A stretch of 64,000 nt of DNA from Ischnura elegans (taxonomy: Eukaryota > Arthropoda > Insecta > Odonata > Coenagrionidae): positions 8,742,001-8,806,000 of the forward strand of contig NC_060254.1 of assembly GCF_921293095.1 (NCBI RefSeq), written 5' to 3'. The first letter of the stretch is position 1. Every line of letters starts with the position of its first letter. This document shows, piece by piece, positions 34,525 through 45,949 of this stretch. Position numbers and translations under genes: made by a program. Under the pieces are notes generated by a model. The model searched no databases and was not told where the DNA came from. It saw nothing but the letters and a program-made list of their open reading frames with translations.

Positions 34525-35543
34525 GGGTAAGATTTCATTAGTAATGATGAAAATTTCTTTTTCGTTTTGTTATGCACATTTCCAGGCTCAAGAAATCCTA
34601 TTAGAAGCAATTTCACAGGAGCATATTTTAGCGGGATACTTTATAAAAGGATAGACCGGCCCTAAAATATTTGAACGGCTTTCTGCGAAGCTTTGCGAAG
34701 TCACGAAAAAAACCGTTACCGAAAAGCAGTGAATGTCTTGGCGATCAATACGGACCATAAAAGATTATTTCTTTTAATTTGGACCAGGCCGCAAAGTGAA
34801 ATAGCACATACTTGACCGAATGACGGACCTTTGAGTTCTTCGGTGACGGCCTTGGCTCCTTCTCGCAATCCTGATGTCTTTTTCGTAACACTTTTTGAAG
34901 CTGCCAAAAAAATAAAAATTAAAATAATGGCCGTTTCTTTTCTGCGGATGACCATGTCGCTATGATTCGTCGCTCGGCGACGAAAAAAAAAGAGGACAAC
35001 GAAACAGGTACACCATCCACTGGGTGTGATTCTTCGAAGGTGATATTAAAAAGATAATCACTCGAAACCTCGTCGCAGTTAAAGCGAATCATTCAGTGCT
35101 TCCACTGCAAGATGACGGTTTATGGAGAGGGAAGAGCTTGAATCATCATCTCAAATCAACAATCGTAGGATTGGTGTGACGCAACTATCCATACTACTCT
35201 CCTATCCCCTAGCCTTTTCATTTCTGACGCATTTATTTTCTTTAACATTCCTAAGAAACTTTCCTATGTAACTCATTCGGGGCCATCCCTTACCCTTCTT
35301 CCCTTCCAGCTGTCCCTCTACTATTGTTCCCATCAGGCAACCATCCATACGATTTTTTTCATGCCTTCGCTGAACTTCGCAGAACGCGGTTTAAATATTT
35401 TAAGGCCGGTCTATATGCTTTTCTAAAGTATCCTGATAAAATATCCTCCTGTGGAATTCCTTCATATAGGATTTCTTAAGTCTGGCAATGTACAAAATAA
35501 AACGAAAAAGAAATTTTCATCATTACTAATGATATTTTACCCA
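34525..35543. mobile_element. element with ~190-bp inverted arms
   Basis: The arm 34525-34715 and the arm 35350-35543 are inverted repeats at about 80% by eye. Shared blocks include CATTAGTAATGATGAAAATT, TTCTTTTTCGTTTT, AAGAAATCCTAT and TAGACCGGCC. The ends read TGGGTAA and TTACCCA. The ~630-bp interior holds a palindrome (TTCGTCGCTCGGCGACGAA at 34969-34987) and a 79-codon minus frame at 34716-34955 with no domain I know. No target duplication was found. Confidence 0.65.
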
Positions 35544-35587
35544 TCATAATTGATTCCATCATAATGTGGCCTACTGATTTTTTGGGT

Positions 35588-35776
35588 CTACGTCTTAGGG
35601 TTTTTTTTTAGAAGACTTCTCTTTTCTCCAACTCTTCTTAGCACTTCCTCGTTCCCTACACGGTCAATCCATTTTATCTTCTTCATTCTCCGATAGCACC
35701 ACATTTCGAATGCTTCCACCCTTGACTTCTCTGCAGCCGTTAACGTCCAAGCCTCGCTTCCATACAAAAACACCAT
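35588..35776 (-). mobile_element. RTE-like retrotransposon fragment
   Basis: The minus frame reads YGSEAWTLTAAEKSRVEAF then EMWCYRRMKKIKWIDRV and NEEVLRRVGEKRSLL. This is the well-conserved segment just after the reverse transcriptase domain in RTE-like non-LTR elements (SE.WTL, EAFEMWC.RRM, W.D...NEEVL). The coding is intact over this piece and cut off at both sides. Confidence 0.85.
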
Positions 35777-35842
35777 CCATGTATGCCATCTGATGATTTT
35801 ATTTCCATATCTCTACGCTTTTATTCTGATCTGTACTTGTTG

Positions 35843-36106
35843 GCTTCGCACCCGATGGACCCGGGTTGAAATCTCGGCAGTGGTGGATATATTTTGTGGA
35901 ATACCCGGTCCCTGCTTTGTGGAGGGTACTCCAAGCGCAACACTCCGTGCGTCGGATGGGACGCTAAGCCGTGATCCCCTTGGTGTCTTTCGCTAAGAGC
36001 AGGCTAATGCAGACGCCGGGTTTCTCTCCACCCTTCCTTCCCTATCATTCCCCCATGGCGCAAATGACCTCAGTTGTCGGTCGCCCCTTCCAAATATCAT
36101 AGCATC
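35843..36106 (+). repeat. SINE family 1, near full length
   Basis: The head ends with GGGTTGAAATCTCGGCAGTG. The body has AACACTCCGTGCGTCGGATG, GCTAAGCCGTGATCCCC and TTGGTGTCTTTCGCTAAGAG. The tail has TTTCTCTCCACCCTTCC and CGCAAATGACCTCAG. Confidence 0.85.
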
Positions 36107-36109
36107 ACC

Positions 36110-39100
36110 CTAAACGCTTAAATCAAATGAGCTTTTTAGCACCTATTTGAGCCTTTAGGTACCATAAGTGTTATCTACTTGCTACCACTGAAAATATGTG
36201 GATGACTCTAATTATTATGATATTAACGTGATTTAAGTTGAAATTAAATATAGAAGGACAATGAAAAATATCCTTCGTACCTCATTTATGAATTTTTGTA
36301 AGATGAGTGTATCCCAATGTCAATGTTATATAAAATTTTACGCATGGACTACTTTGTAAAATTCGGGTGTAAAAGTCTTTGTGCGCAGGGTAGCAGGAAG
36401 TAATCATAAATTAAAGAAAACCCATCGTTTAATAATACTAGAAAATCGAAATCTGCTTCTTATAGAGGATTAATTCGGCATTAGAAAATTTCCTATGATG
36501 TAGAAATTAATATTATGATGGATAAATTTACGATTATGCTTTTTTCAATGAGTTCATTGATTAATTTTTTACATTAATGCTAGTGATGTTCTCTATTCTT
36601 TGTTCATTATTTACACATTCCCGTACGATCAAAAAAGAATATACTGGCTCTTTTTATTAATGTAATACTTAAATAAGATGATAACATTCCTTTGAATGCT
36701 ATCAATATGGTAAGTCACGTTACATGCAGTATTGTTAAAATATATTGCTAAACAGCTTTCACTTAAGAACTTACCATTGATTCTCTGATAAATGCCGCTA
36801 GATAAAACACACTCGAAATGAAGATGTAGGGATGTGACGAAGAACAGTCTGAGAAAATTTTAAACGAGATTTGATGAGGAAATTCATTGGCAGAGTTTGA
36901 AGCAGGTTCAATGTACTTTTTATTCGTAGTATAACCGTTCTGTATATAACGTTATCTTCCCCGTATTAATTAGCTATTATACAGTTTTTAATCTTATGGA
37001 GCTTAAAATACCGAAGCAGATTTCTTATGCATATTAATGAAGCTTTATTTTATGTGAAAATAATTAGAGCACCGTATCTCGATAGAGACATGCATTAAAA
37101 ATCCTTTATTTCCTTGGACGATTGAACAGTAGACATGAATACTTTCTCAAAAGATTGGGCAATAAAATGGGATCGAGCACTATTTCATGTTTTCTAAATA
37201 TTGAAATTAAGTGAAAGTATGAACATGATATATATTTCGTATTCTTCAATATGAATTTCTTGCGTATAAAGAAAGATCTATTGATTTTCACGGATATGAG
37301 AAATTTTATGTATTGGCATATTTTATGTGTGCATGAAAATCTTAAATCCTATGGGACATTCGTCGTCTGTTTGATAGAGTTGGAATTACTCAAATTAGTT
37401 TATGCATAGTGCGGTTGATATTTGCCGCTTTGCATGCTTGAACTGTTTAGGGAATTTTCAGACGATTCGATTGATTTTTCAAGGCAAATTTCACCCTTTG
37501 CGTTTATTATTCCGTAGAATTTTCTGTTGAACTTTAAGAACAGCAGTCACAGGCCAAATTAACATTGCTGCTGCTTATGCTTCGTATACATCCTATCGCC
37601 GTTTCCTTTTATAGCGTAGCCAATGAATTTTCTTCACTGCCAACTAGAGCCTTTGGAGGACCGCACCTAAATACCAGCGATGGGAAATGCCGACAATTCA
37701 CGACACGGCCGGAATGTCACGGGCGTGATCTGGTATATCAGGAATGTTTGCCATTATCTCATTTATTGAGGTAAACATTTTCACGGAATTGCTGTAATTA
37801 ATCAAACTTTTAGTTATCTAACGTAAAACTAAAAGATGCAAGGAAAAGAAGGGCCAGAAAATTCAATTAATTATTTCCTTTATTGCCTGTTATTTTATAA
37901 ATGAGCCTTCCTTGAGATTTATTATGTTCAGTTGTGTTCTTATGAAATGGAGCATATTATCGCTTTTAGGTATTCGATAATATCTCTAGGTTCATTCATC
38001 AATTTTTATCTGTGTGTAAATAAGTGTGGATTACATTGAAAATGCTGACGCCATTTTGGAAAACAATTCTGATAGGAGGTGCTCTGTTATATAAGAGTTG
38101 TAATAACAATAACTCATTTTGACATTTCTTTTTACTTGCTATATGCCAAATGAACTACTCTCCATTTATTGAAAAATACAGTAATTAAATGAAAAAGTTT
38201 ATAATCGAACCGAATTTGTATCTATCGGTTTACAAATATTTGGGTATAAACTGAGGAAGGATATGGAATTATAGAAAAATATCGTTTTGTGAAATCAAAG
38301 TGAATTAATTAACTGTGGAATTTCAAGGTTAGAAAAAAGTGATTTGATGGAAAATTTATCGAGAAAAGCATGCAAATCGCATTAATTTCCGGTTTGAATG
38401 AGGTTTGACTGCGAAAATATCACGCTTTCAGGATAAGATTGAAGCTGCTCACACAATTCAATATGACAAGAAAAATTCTTGAAAATCAGAGCAATAAAAT
38501 AAATTATGAATGATGATTCAAATAGGAAATAAGAACGGCTTTGGAGAAAGTGTTCATTGGGTTGAGAGTGGGAACTAAGAATTAGCTTTCGGGTACCATA
38601 ACAATCAGTGTTTTAGGCAACTGCCAATCTACAAACTAATTGAGGAAGTTGTGTAGGAGGCCTGCAACTTAGCGAATAGTTAATATTGTTGAGTCATTGA
38701 GTGAAACCTGAGGAATAATAATTGGCACCCGTTTTAAAATATCCAAGTGAAGAATATTTTTCTGAGATGTTTCGGTGAAGGCAAAGATTGAGCTCTGGTA
38801 AGAAGATTTAACTGTAAAGACGTTTTCTGTCTCGTTGATAAAAATAAACCTCTTCAATTTACATATACACATCCCCAGAGCAAATGACATCGCACAATGC
38901 CTCGCTATTAATGTGTGATTCACTAATTTTTGAAGCATAGTTTAATTCCTTTTACACTTAATTACGCCTGTTTTCTCATATTAGAAAACTGTCCCGATTT
39001 ATAAGTACAAAACTTCCATTCTTAAAAAAAATTCTCATAAAAGTCATTCAACCATGTCGGGTAAATTAGGGTGGGCAAATTTTTATCAAACAATCTGGAA

Positions 39101-39265
39101 CTTCAGAATTTCGTACTAAGTGCAATTTATTTTCTGAAAACTATTAGTCTCAACTATAAACTGCGAACAGCACTTCTGCTTTATGTTTCAAAATTTTGGG
39201 CATTTATTAATTTACTCCTACACATAGGGGTTATCGGCAGGGAGGTGACTGAATAGGGTTTTGCA
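36110..39265. other. unassigned A+T-rich sequence
   Basis: The longest frames (37565-37774 plus, 38669-38938 minus) have no domain. This is the longest run in the window in which I matched no repeat. Confidence 0.4.
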
Positions 39266-39271
39266 GAGATG

Positions 39272-39483
39272 GGGTTGGTATGGTATCTAGAGTACTGGCC
39301 TTCCACCCTGTTGGTCCGGGTTGAAATTCTGGTGGTGGCAGAGATTTTTCGGAGTCCTGGAGTCCGGATCGTTGCTTGAATGTTGTGTAGATGGGCCTTT
39401 AAGTATAGAACTTCGTCCGTTGTAGGAAACTCAACCTTTCCATAACGGCGCAAATGACCTTAGCTATCTGTCGCCTCCTTCTA
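39272..39483 (+). repeat. SINE family 1 with internal deletion
   Basis: The head is clear (TGGTATCTAGAGTACTGGCC, GGGTTGAAATTCTGGTGG). After AACTTCGTCCGTTG the GCCGTGGTCCCC block and the start of the tail are missing. The sequence resumes at GGCGCAAATGACC and TCGCCTCC. Confidence 0.75.
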
Positions 39484-39489
39484 GCTCTA

Positions 39490-40550
39490 TTTCCTTCCTG
39501 GGGAAGAATTATCAGGATTTTAATGAATTCGATTGGTAAGTAAGGCGTCAAAGTTGGATACTGCACAGCTGTTAGATGCTTGGCAAGGTGGGATTTAGTC
39601 TCTCCGGTAATCGAAGACTGCATATGTTTGTCAGACCTAAAATATCTTCCCTTCGGCTTGTTTAACTCACGCTATATGTGTTTCGTTTAATTTTTTTCTC
39701 CAGCCATCTGTCTATATAGAAAACTATCTGTCCCAAATAATGAAGCAGATATCATTTTGAAACGTTAGTTTAGCAAACACGCTAGTTAATTTTCAGTATA
39801 TATGGTGTGGAGGGTACAGTGTCTCCAAGTTGTACTATTTTTAAAAATCTTGTTCTCTTCGTCACCTTCCTCTCAGTATGAATAATCAACTGTTTTGATT
39901 TCAATGGCTGCAAAATTCACAAGCGCACACGAAAGAACCATGCAAGAGAAGTGAAATTTTAATTTAGACGCGTAAAAAATTTGTTGCAGACGTAATATGA
40001 GGTTATACCTTTCCTGCTGCGTTCAGAATTCACTATGTACATAGTCGTAATCATAAGAAAGCCCATATATCGTGCATCAAACCCAGGACTTCAGATTTTT
40101 CAGGTGTAGGGCACATATTATTATTCTGTTTCAGATTCTATCATTCAATTGGTAGCCAATACAGTGTAAGTTGATAAAAACTTACATATAGCTTACGTTT
40201 ACGATGGATTCTAATTATTTGCTTCAGAATGCTAATTTGAATTTCAATGATTTCAGATGTAATTCAGTTTTTATTAATTGTATTGATCATGTTTTACCTC
40301 ACGGTGACAGTCAGGATAGCTGTTTTTGACAATATCCTCAAAATATGCTATATTGCTACGATGTGATTTAGGCAGACATGATTTTAAACGATACCTTTCA
40401 TTGCCGTATGGTTGGAATTCCTCATGGATGCGATTGAGTCATGTCGAACGGTATTATGCAAGAAGGACTTAAAGTGTGCTTATGAGCATTTCGTGCCTCG
40501 ACGAGTGAAGTAATCACCTCTGTCTCTTTCTTATCATTATATCTTATAAG
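39490..40550. other. unassigned sequence
   Basis: I found no gene, no tRNA-like boxes and no inverted ends. Confidence 0.4.
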
Positions 40551-40555
40551 TTATG

Positions 40556-40680
40556 CCAAAGCATTGGCGGATACAAATGGGGGGGGGGGGGCGCATGGGG
40601 CGCGCGCACCCCCTTGCGGGGCCGCCCGCATTGCCGAACATTGTAGAAGCACAATTGTAACTTCTTTGTATCTTACAATT
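40556..40680 (-). mobile_element. end fragment of the 47.9-kb hAT-type MITE family
   Basis: GGCGGATACAAATGGGGG, CACCCCCTTGCGGGGCCGCC, CGCATTGCCGAACATTG and CACAATTGTAACTT match the reverse complement of 48360-48466 block by block. No second end was found, so only one end of the element remains. Confidence 0.65.
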
Positions 40681-41035
40681 ACATACGTGTAAAATGAGTT
40701 TAAATAAATCTTTCTTCAGCTTCGCACATGGCTTGATTAATTTTTTATTACGATGAAAGTGAAGGTAGCTCTAGATATCTTTTGCGCCATCCCTTGAGTT
40801 TTTTCTGTATTCGCTAATGTGCCAAAGAAAGTATTAGTGTCATTTTCTTTGCAGAATTATATCGTAGAAGCGAAATTATGGGAGTTATATTATAGTTTAC
40901 CTGGGATGCAAGTATTGAAAGCAGATACGGCTTGTGATTATGCTGGATATAAACCTTGTTTGTGTGTGACCAACAAGCAGATCAGTGTCCAGCAGCAGGG
41001 ATACGAGGAATATAAATGCATTGGAAAAATAGGCG

Positions 41036-41395
41036 TTCAAGAATAGGATAGATCTGATGAGAGGATCATTATGCAAGATTATAAAGAAAAGGTTGGTGAA
41101 AACATTGATCTGGGTTGTAGCACTTTCAGGAAAATGTCCACTAAGAGAAAAGGACGAGGAGAAAAAGGAGGCGTTTGAGATGTGGGTGTGGAGAAGAATG
41201 GAGAGGGTGAAGTGGACGGAGAGGAGGAGGAACGACGAAGTGCTGGGCATGGTAGGTGAGGAGATGCACCTTTTAGATGAGATACGAAGGAGACAGAAGG
41301 AGTGGATGGAGTTAGTGCTTAGCGGGGAGGGGATGTTGAAAATAGCGTTAGAGGGTAGAACTATATTGGTAATCGAGGGAGAGGAAGGATGAGAA
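41036..41395 (+). mobile_element. RTE-like retrotransposon C-terminal fragment
   Basis: The frame 41057-41392 reads KIIKKRLVKTLIWVVALSGK, then EAFEMWVWRRMERVKWTERR, RNDEVLGMVGEEMHLLDEI and RRRQKEWMELVLSGEGMLK, ending EGRT. This follows the order of the same family's region at 35588-35776 and extends it to the ..RRQ..W and EGR segments. The catalytic reverse transcriptase motifs are not included. Many A-to-G-like differences give it a very purine-rich sense strand. Confidence 0.8.
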
Positions 41396-41753
41396 TAGGA
41401 TTGAGGGACGGAATGAAAGGTAGTAGGCCCAATTGTGAATTAAGATAGGTTCAGAGTGGGCTAGCCCAGCTGACTCGAAAAATAAACTCCATGTAAGCCT
41501 ACCTTTAACCGGTAAAATAGTCGCTAAAGTTCTCGACAGAATTTGCCGAAAAAGGTGGAATGAAGAGACTGTTAAGTTCGCATATTGTCGTGACATGTCT
41601 ATGGGGTTGTAGGAATTTCTGCCTTGTCTAGTCCTCTCCCATCGATTTGAGTCACTTGATGGCAATTGAATAGACACCAATTATCTATTGAAATTCTATG
41701 TATCCAAAACCATAGGCAAAGTTTTTAAGCTCAATGCCGCCTGCGTTGCTACG

Positions 41754-42000
41754 CAGCACAGTTACCGAATGTCGAAAGAGATAGTCCACGGAGAATATTA
41801 GGTGCGTTCATGATATTGCATTCTCCATGCGAAGCGGTTCAAACCTAACCCTGCAAGTGTGCTGGAGTTTAGTGGCGTCAAGGATTGATACCTATTCTTT
41901 ATCGCAATACCATTTACTTCGAAATCTTTCGAAGGCCGCATGCATCGTTGCTGAATGTCTAAATAGATGGACTGTGGAGGCGTTTAAAGTGCGTTCATGA
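41754..42000 (+). repeat. degenerate tandem pair, ~187-bp period
   Basis: The blocks ending GGTGCGTTCATGA (41754-41813) and AAGTGCGTTCATGA (41941-42000) share GAATGTC, a GATAGTCCACGGAG/GATGGACTGTGGAG segment and the end. Divergence is high. No function is evident. Confidence 0.4.
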
Positions 42001-42114
42001 AGTGGTCTCCTCGCGTGCACTCGTGAGGCATGCCTGGGCGTGCGGCATGCCGTGTCCTTTCCCATTGGCCCGATTGGAGATGCTGGTGGCTGTGAGCATC
42101 GCGGGGTGTTCTCG

Positions 42115-42480
42115 GAAGGGGGGGGGGGAGGAGGAGGCGTGTGGGAGGAAATGGAAGGGGGAGAGAATTCTCGTCGAAGGCGAGAGTGAATCTTCCTCCT
42201 CTCTTGGTGTGGGATGCTGCTGGAGGAGGGAGGAGACGAGGGCAGAGGGGGTGGGGTTTGGGAAAAGACTTCTCTCCGCTCGCACAGAGGGTACCAGAAG
42301 GTGGCGGTGTTGGTGGTGGGGGAGGAGAGGAGTAGGAAAGGGAAAGGGTGTTAGGAAAGTGGTGGGGGGTGGTGCTTTATAGAGGGGTTGGACTTCGTGA
42401 CCGGAGGAGTGGGGTTGGTTGTAGGACCTCAAGTTTGCGTGGTGGGTATAAAAGGGAAGTCGGCGTCGCCCCACGAAGCA
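42115..42480 (+). promoter_or_regulatory. G-rich tract followed by a TATA box
   Basis: From 42115 to about 42370 the plus strand is dominated by G runs (GGGGGGGGGAGGAGGAGG at the start) with quadruplex potential. TATAAAAG follows at 42447-42454, with a possible start region (AGCATCTTG) about 30 bases on. No coding exon follows directly. The confirmed gene 11 kb downstream needs a non-coding first exon on this strand, so this is one candidate promoter for it. The long frames here are products of the composition. Confidence 0.3.
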
Positions 42481-43004
42481 TCTTGACGGGTTTTTTTGGA
42501 GCGAGAGGACTGAAGGAGTCGATTGGTGTGGCTTGCACAGTTGTTCGCTTGCAGTTGGAGGACCCTGTTGGAGGATTAGCTGAGCACGCAGGATAAGAGC
42601 ACCACCCCACTAGGAGCACCAAAGGAGTCCTCATTTCGCAAGGTTCGTCTCCAAAGGAGTGATAGCGTACCGTCGGGAACTATTCGTAGTGCACGCTAGG
42701 AAAAGGATTGTCGTCTGGATCTATTTCAAACGTCTAATTCATGTGGATATATACTGTAGGTCTCGAGAATGTCGTAAACAATTCTATCGTAAAAATATAA
42801 ATGCACAGTTCGGATTTTGCACATACTAGATTACTGTGTGAAGGAGACTAAATAAAAGGATTGACTTTGATAAAAGTGGCTTCGCACGTAGTCATGCGCA
42901 AAGGAACAAACATACACTGAGGATGAAGTTTGCCATGATATGATATTTGTGTAAGCCGGAATGCGAAACCGGATATCTGAAGTTCACTTTGGAAGACGAT
43001 GGAC

Positions 43005-43140
43005 TATCACGGGTAACAGATCCGATTGGCAATGGAGAGATCTGGGCTCGAATCCCGGCTGAGCAAAATAATTTTATTCTAGGCGAATTCCTCCATCGGT
43101 GTAAAATTCATAGATTCAAATTCTACCTTAGGATATGGTT
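43005..43140 (+). repeat. SINE family 3, copy 2
   Basis: GAGATCTGGGCTCGAATCCC is a good B-box, preceded by a weak A-box region and followed by GGCGAATTCCTCCATCGGTG. It matches the minus-strand copy at 25995-26180. Confidence 0.6.
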
Positions 43141-43179
43141 TAACTTTCAAGATCTTGCTTTTCCGTTTTTAGAGAGTGG

Positions 43180-45770
43180 AATTTAGGGTTTGAATAGGTT
43201 TAGTTTTGCAAAGTCATCGCATACAGGTGGTAAGCTCTGAGCTGTACGCGAATAAGAGACGAGGTTGGTGAGGATGAAAACAAGGGAAAAAGAGGAAACG
43301 TTAACGAAATCGGTGGAAAATGCGTATTTATTTAATTCGGATTATCACGCAAGTATCAATTTGGTTTTTCGCTGAGTCATCTGGTTCGTCAGCTTTATTC
43401 ACTTACGTAGAGGAAATGCATCTGCCAAAGATAATATCTATATTCTTGAAAGTAAGGTCCAGTGATTTTGTTACAGAATTTTAATGCATTTTATTCAGAC
43501 GAGGGAATTGAGTGTGATAATTTAAAAATTTCGCTAATTTCGGGATAAAAATGCGAAAAAACAGATCGTATTTTGGTGAAAAGCGTGTCCGAGGAAACTT
43601 TCACTGGTATCAAAGTTGAACAGGAGATAAGCTTTGGTGAGGAATTGAAAAGGAGAGAAATGTTACATTATTCATCGTCTATAGGACCACGTGCCAACTG
43701 TTTTATCTTCCCAAATCATCGGGGTCGTCCACTGTTTTGATATGTGAAAAAAGTAATTCCGGCTGGTAAAGAGAACGACTCCGATAGTGGAGGTATAACG
43801 CACGGGAATGATATAAATCTTCCCTAAATTTTCTACATGAAATATTTATGTTTATTTAGCGGAATTAACTTAATCTGGTGCATGGTCCTACTTTCATATT
43901 TGGATGGAAATTATGTTTGCCGAAGTAGGATGAATCGTCAGTAAATTTTGGGGAGTGATGGTAATCTATTCAGGAAAGCAAGATCGTAAGTTATTTCATT
44001 CATAATTACTGTCTAAAAGAGATCCTGGTGTATCCTCACGGTATTTTAATTTAATTATCTAGAATAATTTTAATTTTTATATCAACCTGGATGTTTTGTT
44101 GCGATTCCAAAATACATTTTTCCTAAGTTACTTATTTTTTTACATTTTCTATCAAAATTGATAGTTGATGTATGAAACATTATTTTAATTTGAGGAGTTG
44201 GGGAAAATTTAAATATGAATGGAGGTGAAATGATAATTTTGTGCAATGGTTTGGGGACATTTTTTATCATGATCTCCAAATCACCAATTATTTGAGCAAA
44301 ATAAATTAGACTTCAAAGTACCCCAAGATTATTTTAAAATACACTGCCAAAATTGACATGGCATGCAGAGAGCGAGATGGAAATCGGTTCAAAGTAAAGA
44401 TTATCGTGAAAAATCAACGAGAAAATTACTAGTGAATATTATTTTGTATTTTTCGCAATGGTGGATGCTTAAATAGAGCGAGTGAGCCACAAGTTTTAAG
44501 AAGGTGAAGATTATTTTACATGTATATGCAAACGAAGTTATGCTTTTATGATTTTGTTACCATTGCTAGCAAATCAGGGTGAATACCGGTCAGTTTAATG
44601 TCAGTGGAATGAAAACTGAGACTGTAAATCAGGGAAATGCCAAGGAAATTAGATTACGGCCAGTGGAAAACTCCAGAGGTGCAGTTAAGAGATGAAATTT
44701 TTGGTTGGACGCACGGAGGGTCGCTGAGTTGTAGTGACGAGACGGGTGTTTTGCCACTGCCCATGTTGGGTGGAATGGGGACCACTCTCCGCCACTTGAG
44801 CTAATCTCCACTGCTATTAAATATCCTATTTCCTATTACTCCGCTTTATTTCAAGACATACCTAGCTGCATTTTTCCACGAAATCCCCGAGTATGACTAC
44901 TTAACCTTTAAAACGAAGTCAGGGAAATTAAAAAACAATCTGGACTTGGAGTTAGGGAACATTCAGGTAAATTTAAATGTAAAATCGGTATGAGCCCTGT
45001 TAAAATATCTCTAAAAATCAGTTCTTGTTCAGTAACTTAGTTACTTTCACTTCTTTACTCTCCATATTTTCATCTTTTCCGAGTAACTTCCGTATTTGCG
45101 CTTTCAACAATGACGCAGGCAAGTAGAAAACCGTGCAAGTCGTGTGACATAAAGTCGAGAGAAAAGTTGCGCATTGAAGGAGAAAGCTCGCTATGTATAC
45201 CATGCGTGAGTATGTGTGTGCAACATCATCGCCTTCGTAATCTCTGGATTTTGGAGAAGAGAGAGAGAACGTCACAGAATGGCCTAGGGGGTGAGATGGT
45301 GTTTCGGACGTGGCGCCTCTCGGAAGATGCGTGCCCCAAAGTGTCAATTATCATAGCCGTCACGAGCGAAGCCAACATAGCCTGCGGTTAGCGGCGCCCG
45401 TAAAGATGAGTCCAACGGGATGAATTCATTGGAAGGAAGCTTATTCATCATCTGGACGGGGATTAGAGGCATAAAAAAACACTCCAGCTTTCTCCGCCTC
45501 TACTTCTCCATAGTGACCGATCAAAAATCATTTACGTAATAAAAAAAACTTTAAAATACTTTTCATATATTTAAGGAGGTGTTAACTGAATCGCATTCAT
45601 AGATTACGTCCATTGATGGTAACGGGTAATGTTAGATTTTTCAAACTTTAGCAAAATTCAATGCTTACGTTAAAAAAATCTTTGTTCAGTTATATGAGCC
45701 AACTATGACGCAATTATTAAATAAATTTCGCAATTTAAATTCATCCTGCAGTTATTCGCTGCTAAATCAA
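43180..45770. other. unassigned A+T-rich sequence
   Basis: Frames at 44082-44279, 44629-44811 (minus) and 45018-45391 (both strands) have no domain. No terminal repeats were noted. Confidence 0.4.
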
Positions 45771-45778
45771 AATTTAGG

Positions 45779-45947
45779 GATGTTGAAGGTATTTCGGGTT
45801 TCCCACCGGATGAGGTTCTCCATCTCTGCCGACGTTTCGATGGTCGTGTCGTCTATCGTCATCAAGCCCTGATGACGATGGACGATCGAAACGTCGGCAG
45901 AGATGGAGAACCTCATCCGGTGGGAAACCCGAAATAACTTCAACATC
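45779..45947. mobile_element. near-perfect 169-bp palindrome
   Basis: The arms meet at about 45863. The outer ~63 bases (GATGTTGAAG, TTTCGGGTTTCCCACCGGAT, GAGGTTCTCCATCTCTGCCG, ACGTTTCGAT) match their complement with one mismatch. Then comes an internal loop and an 11-base inner stem (ATCGTCATCA). Right of it, CGCCGGGAAAACC resembles the flank of the foldbacks at 29216 and 55465. Hammerhead-like motifs lie at the centre on both strands. Confidence 0.9.
45866..45898 (+). ncRNA. hammerhead-like motif in palindrome
   Basis: GCC, CTGATGA, C, GAT, loop GGACG, ATC, GAAAC, GTC, GGC. Both core boxes, a GUC cleavage triplet and the GCC/GGC stem I are intact. One extra base (C) stands between the first box and stem II, and it can pair with the G of GAAA, extending the hairpin to CGAT/ATCG. 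The opposite strand of the left arm carries a TTGATGA variant. Confidence 0.5.
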
Positions 45948-45949
45948 AT

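Noticed and set aside
34716..34955. Possible transposase in the long-armed element
   Set aside because: The 79 codons show none of the DDE or HTH features expected, and the composition is unremarkable.
41995..42474. 159-codon minus-strand frame, the longest in the window
   Set aside because: Its Pro/Ser/His-rich content comes from the G-rich plus strand; there is no domain, and overlapping frames on both strands are equally open.
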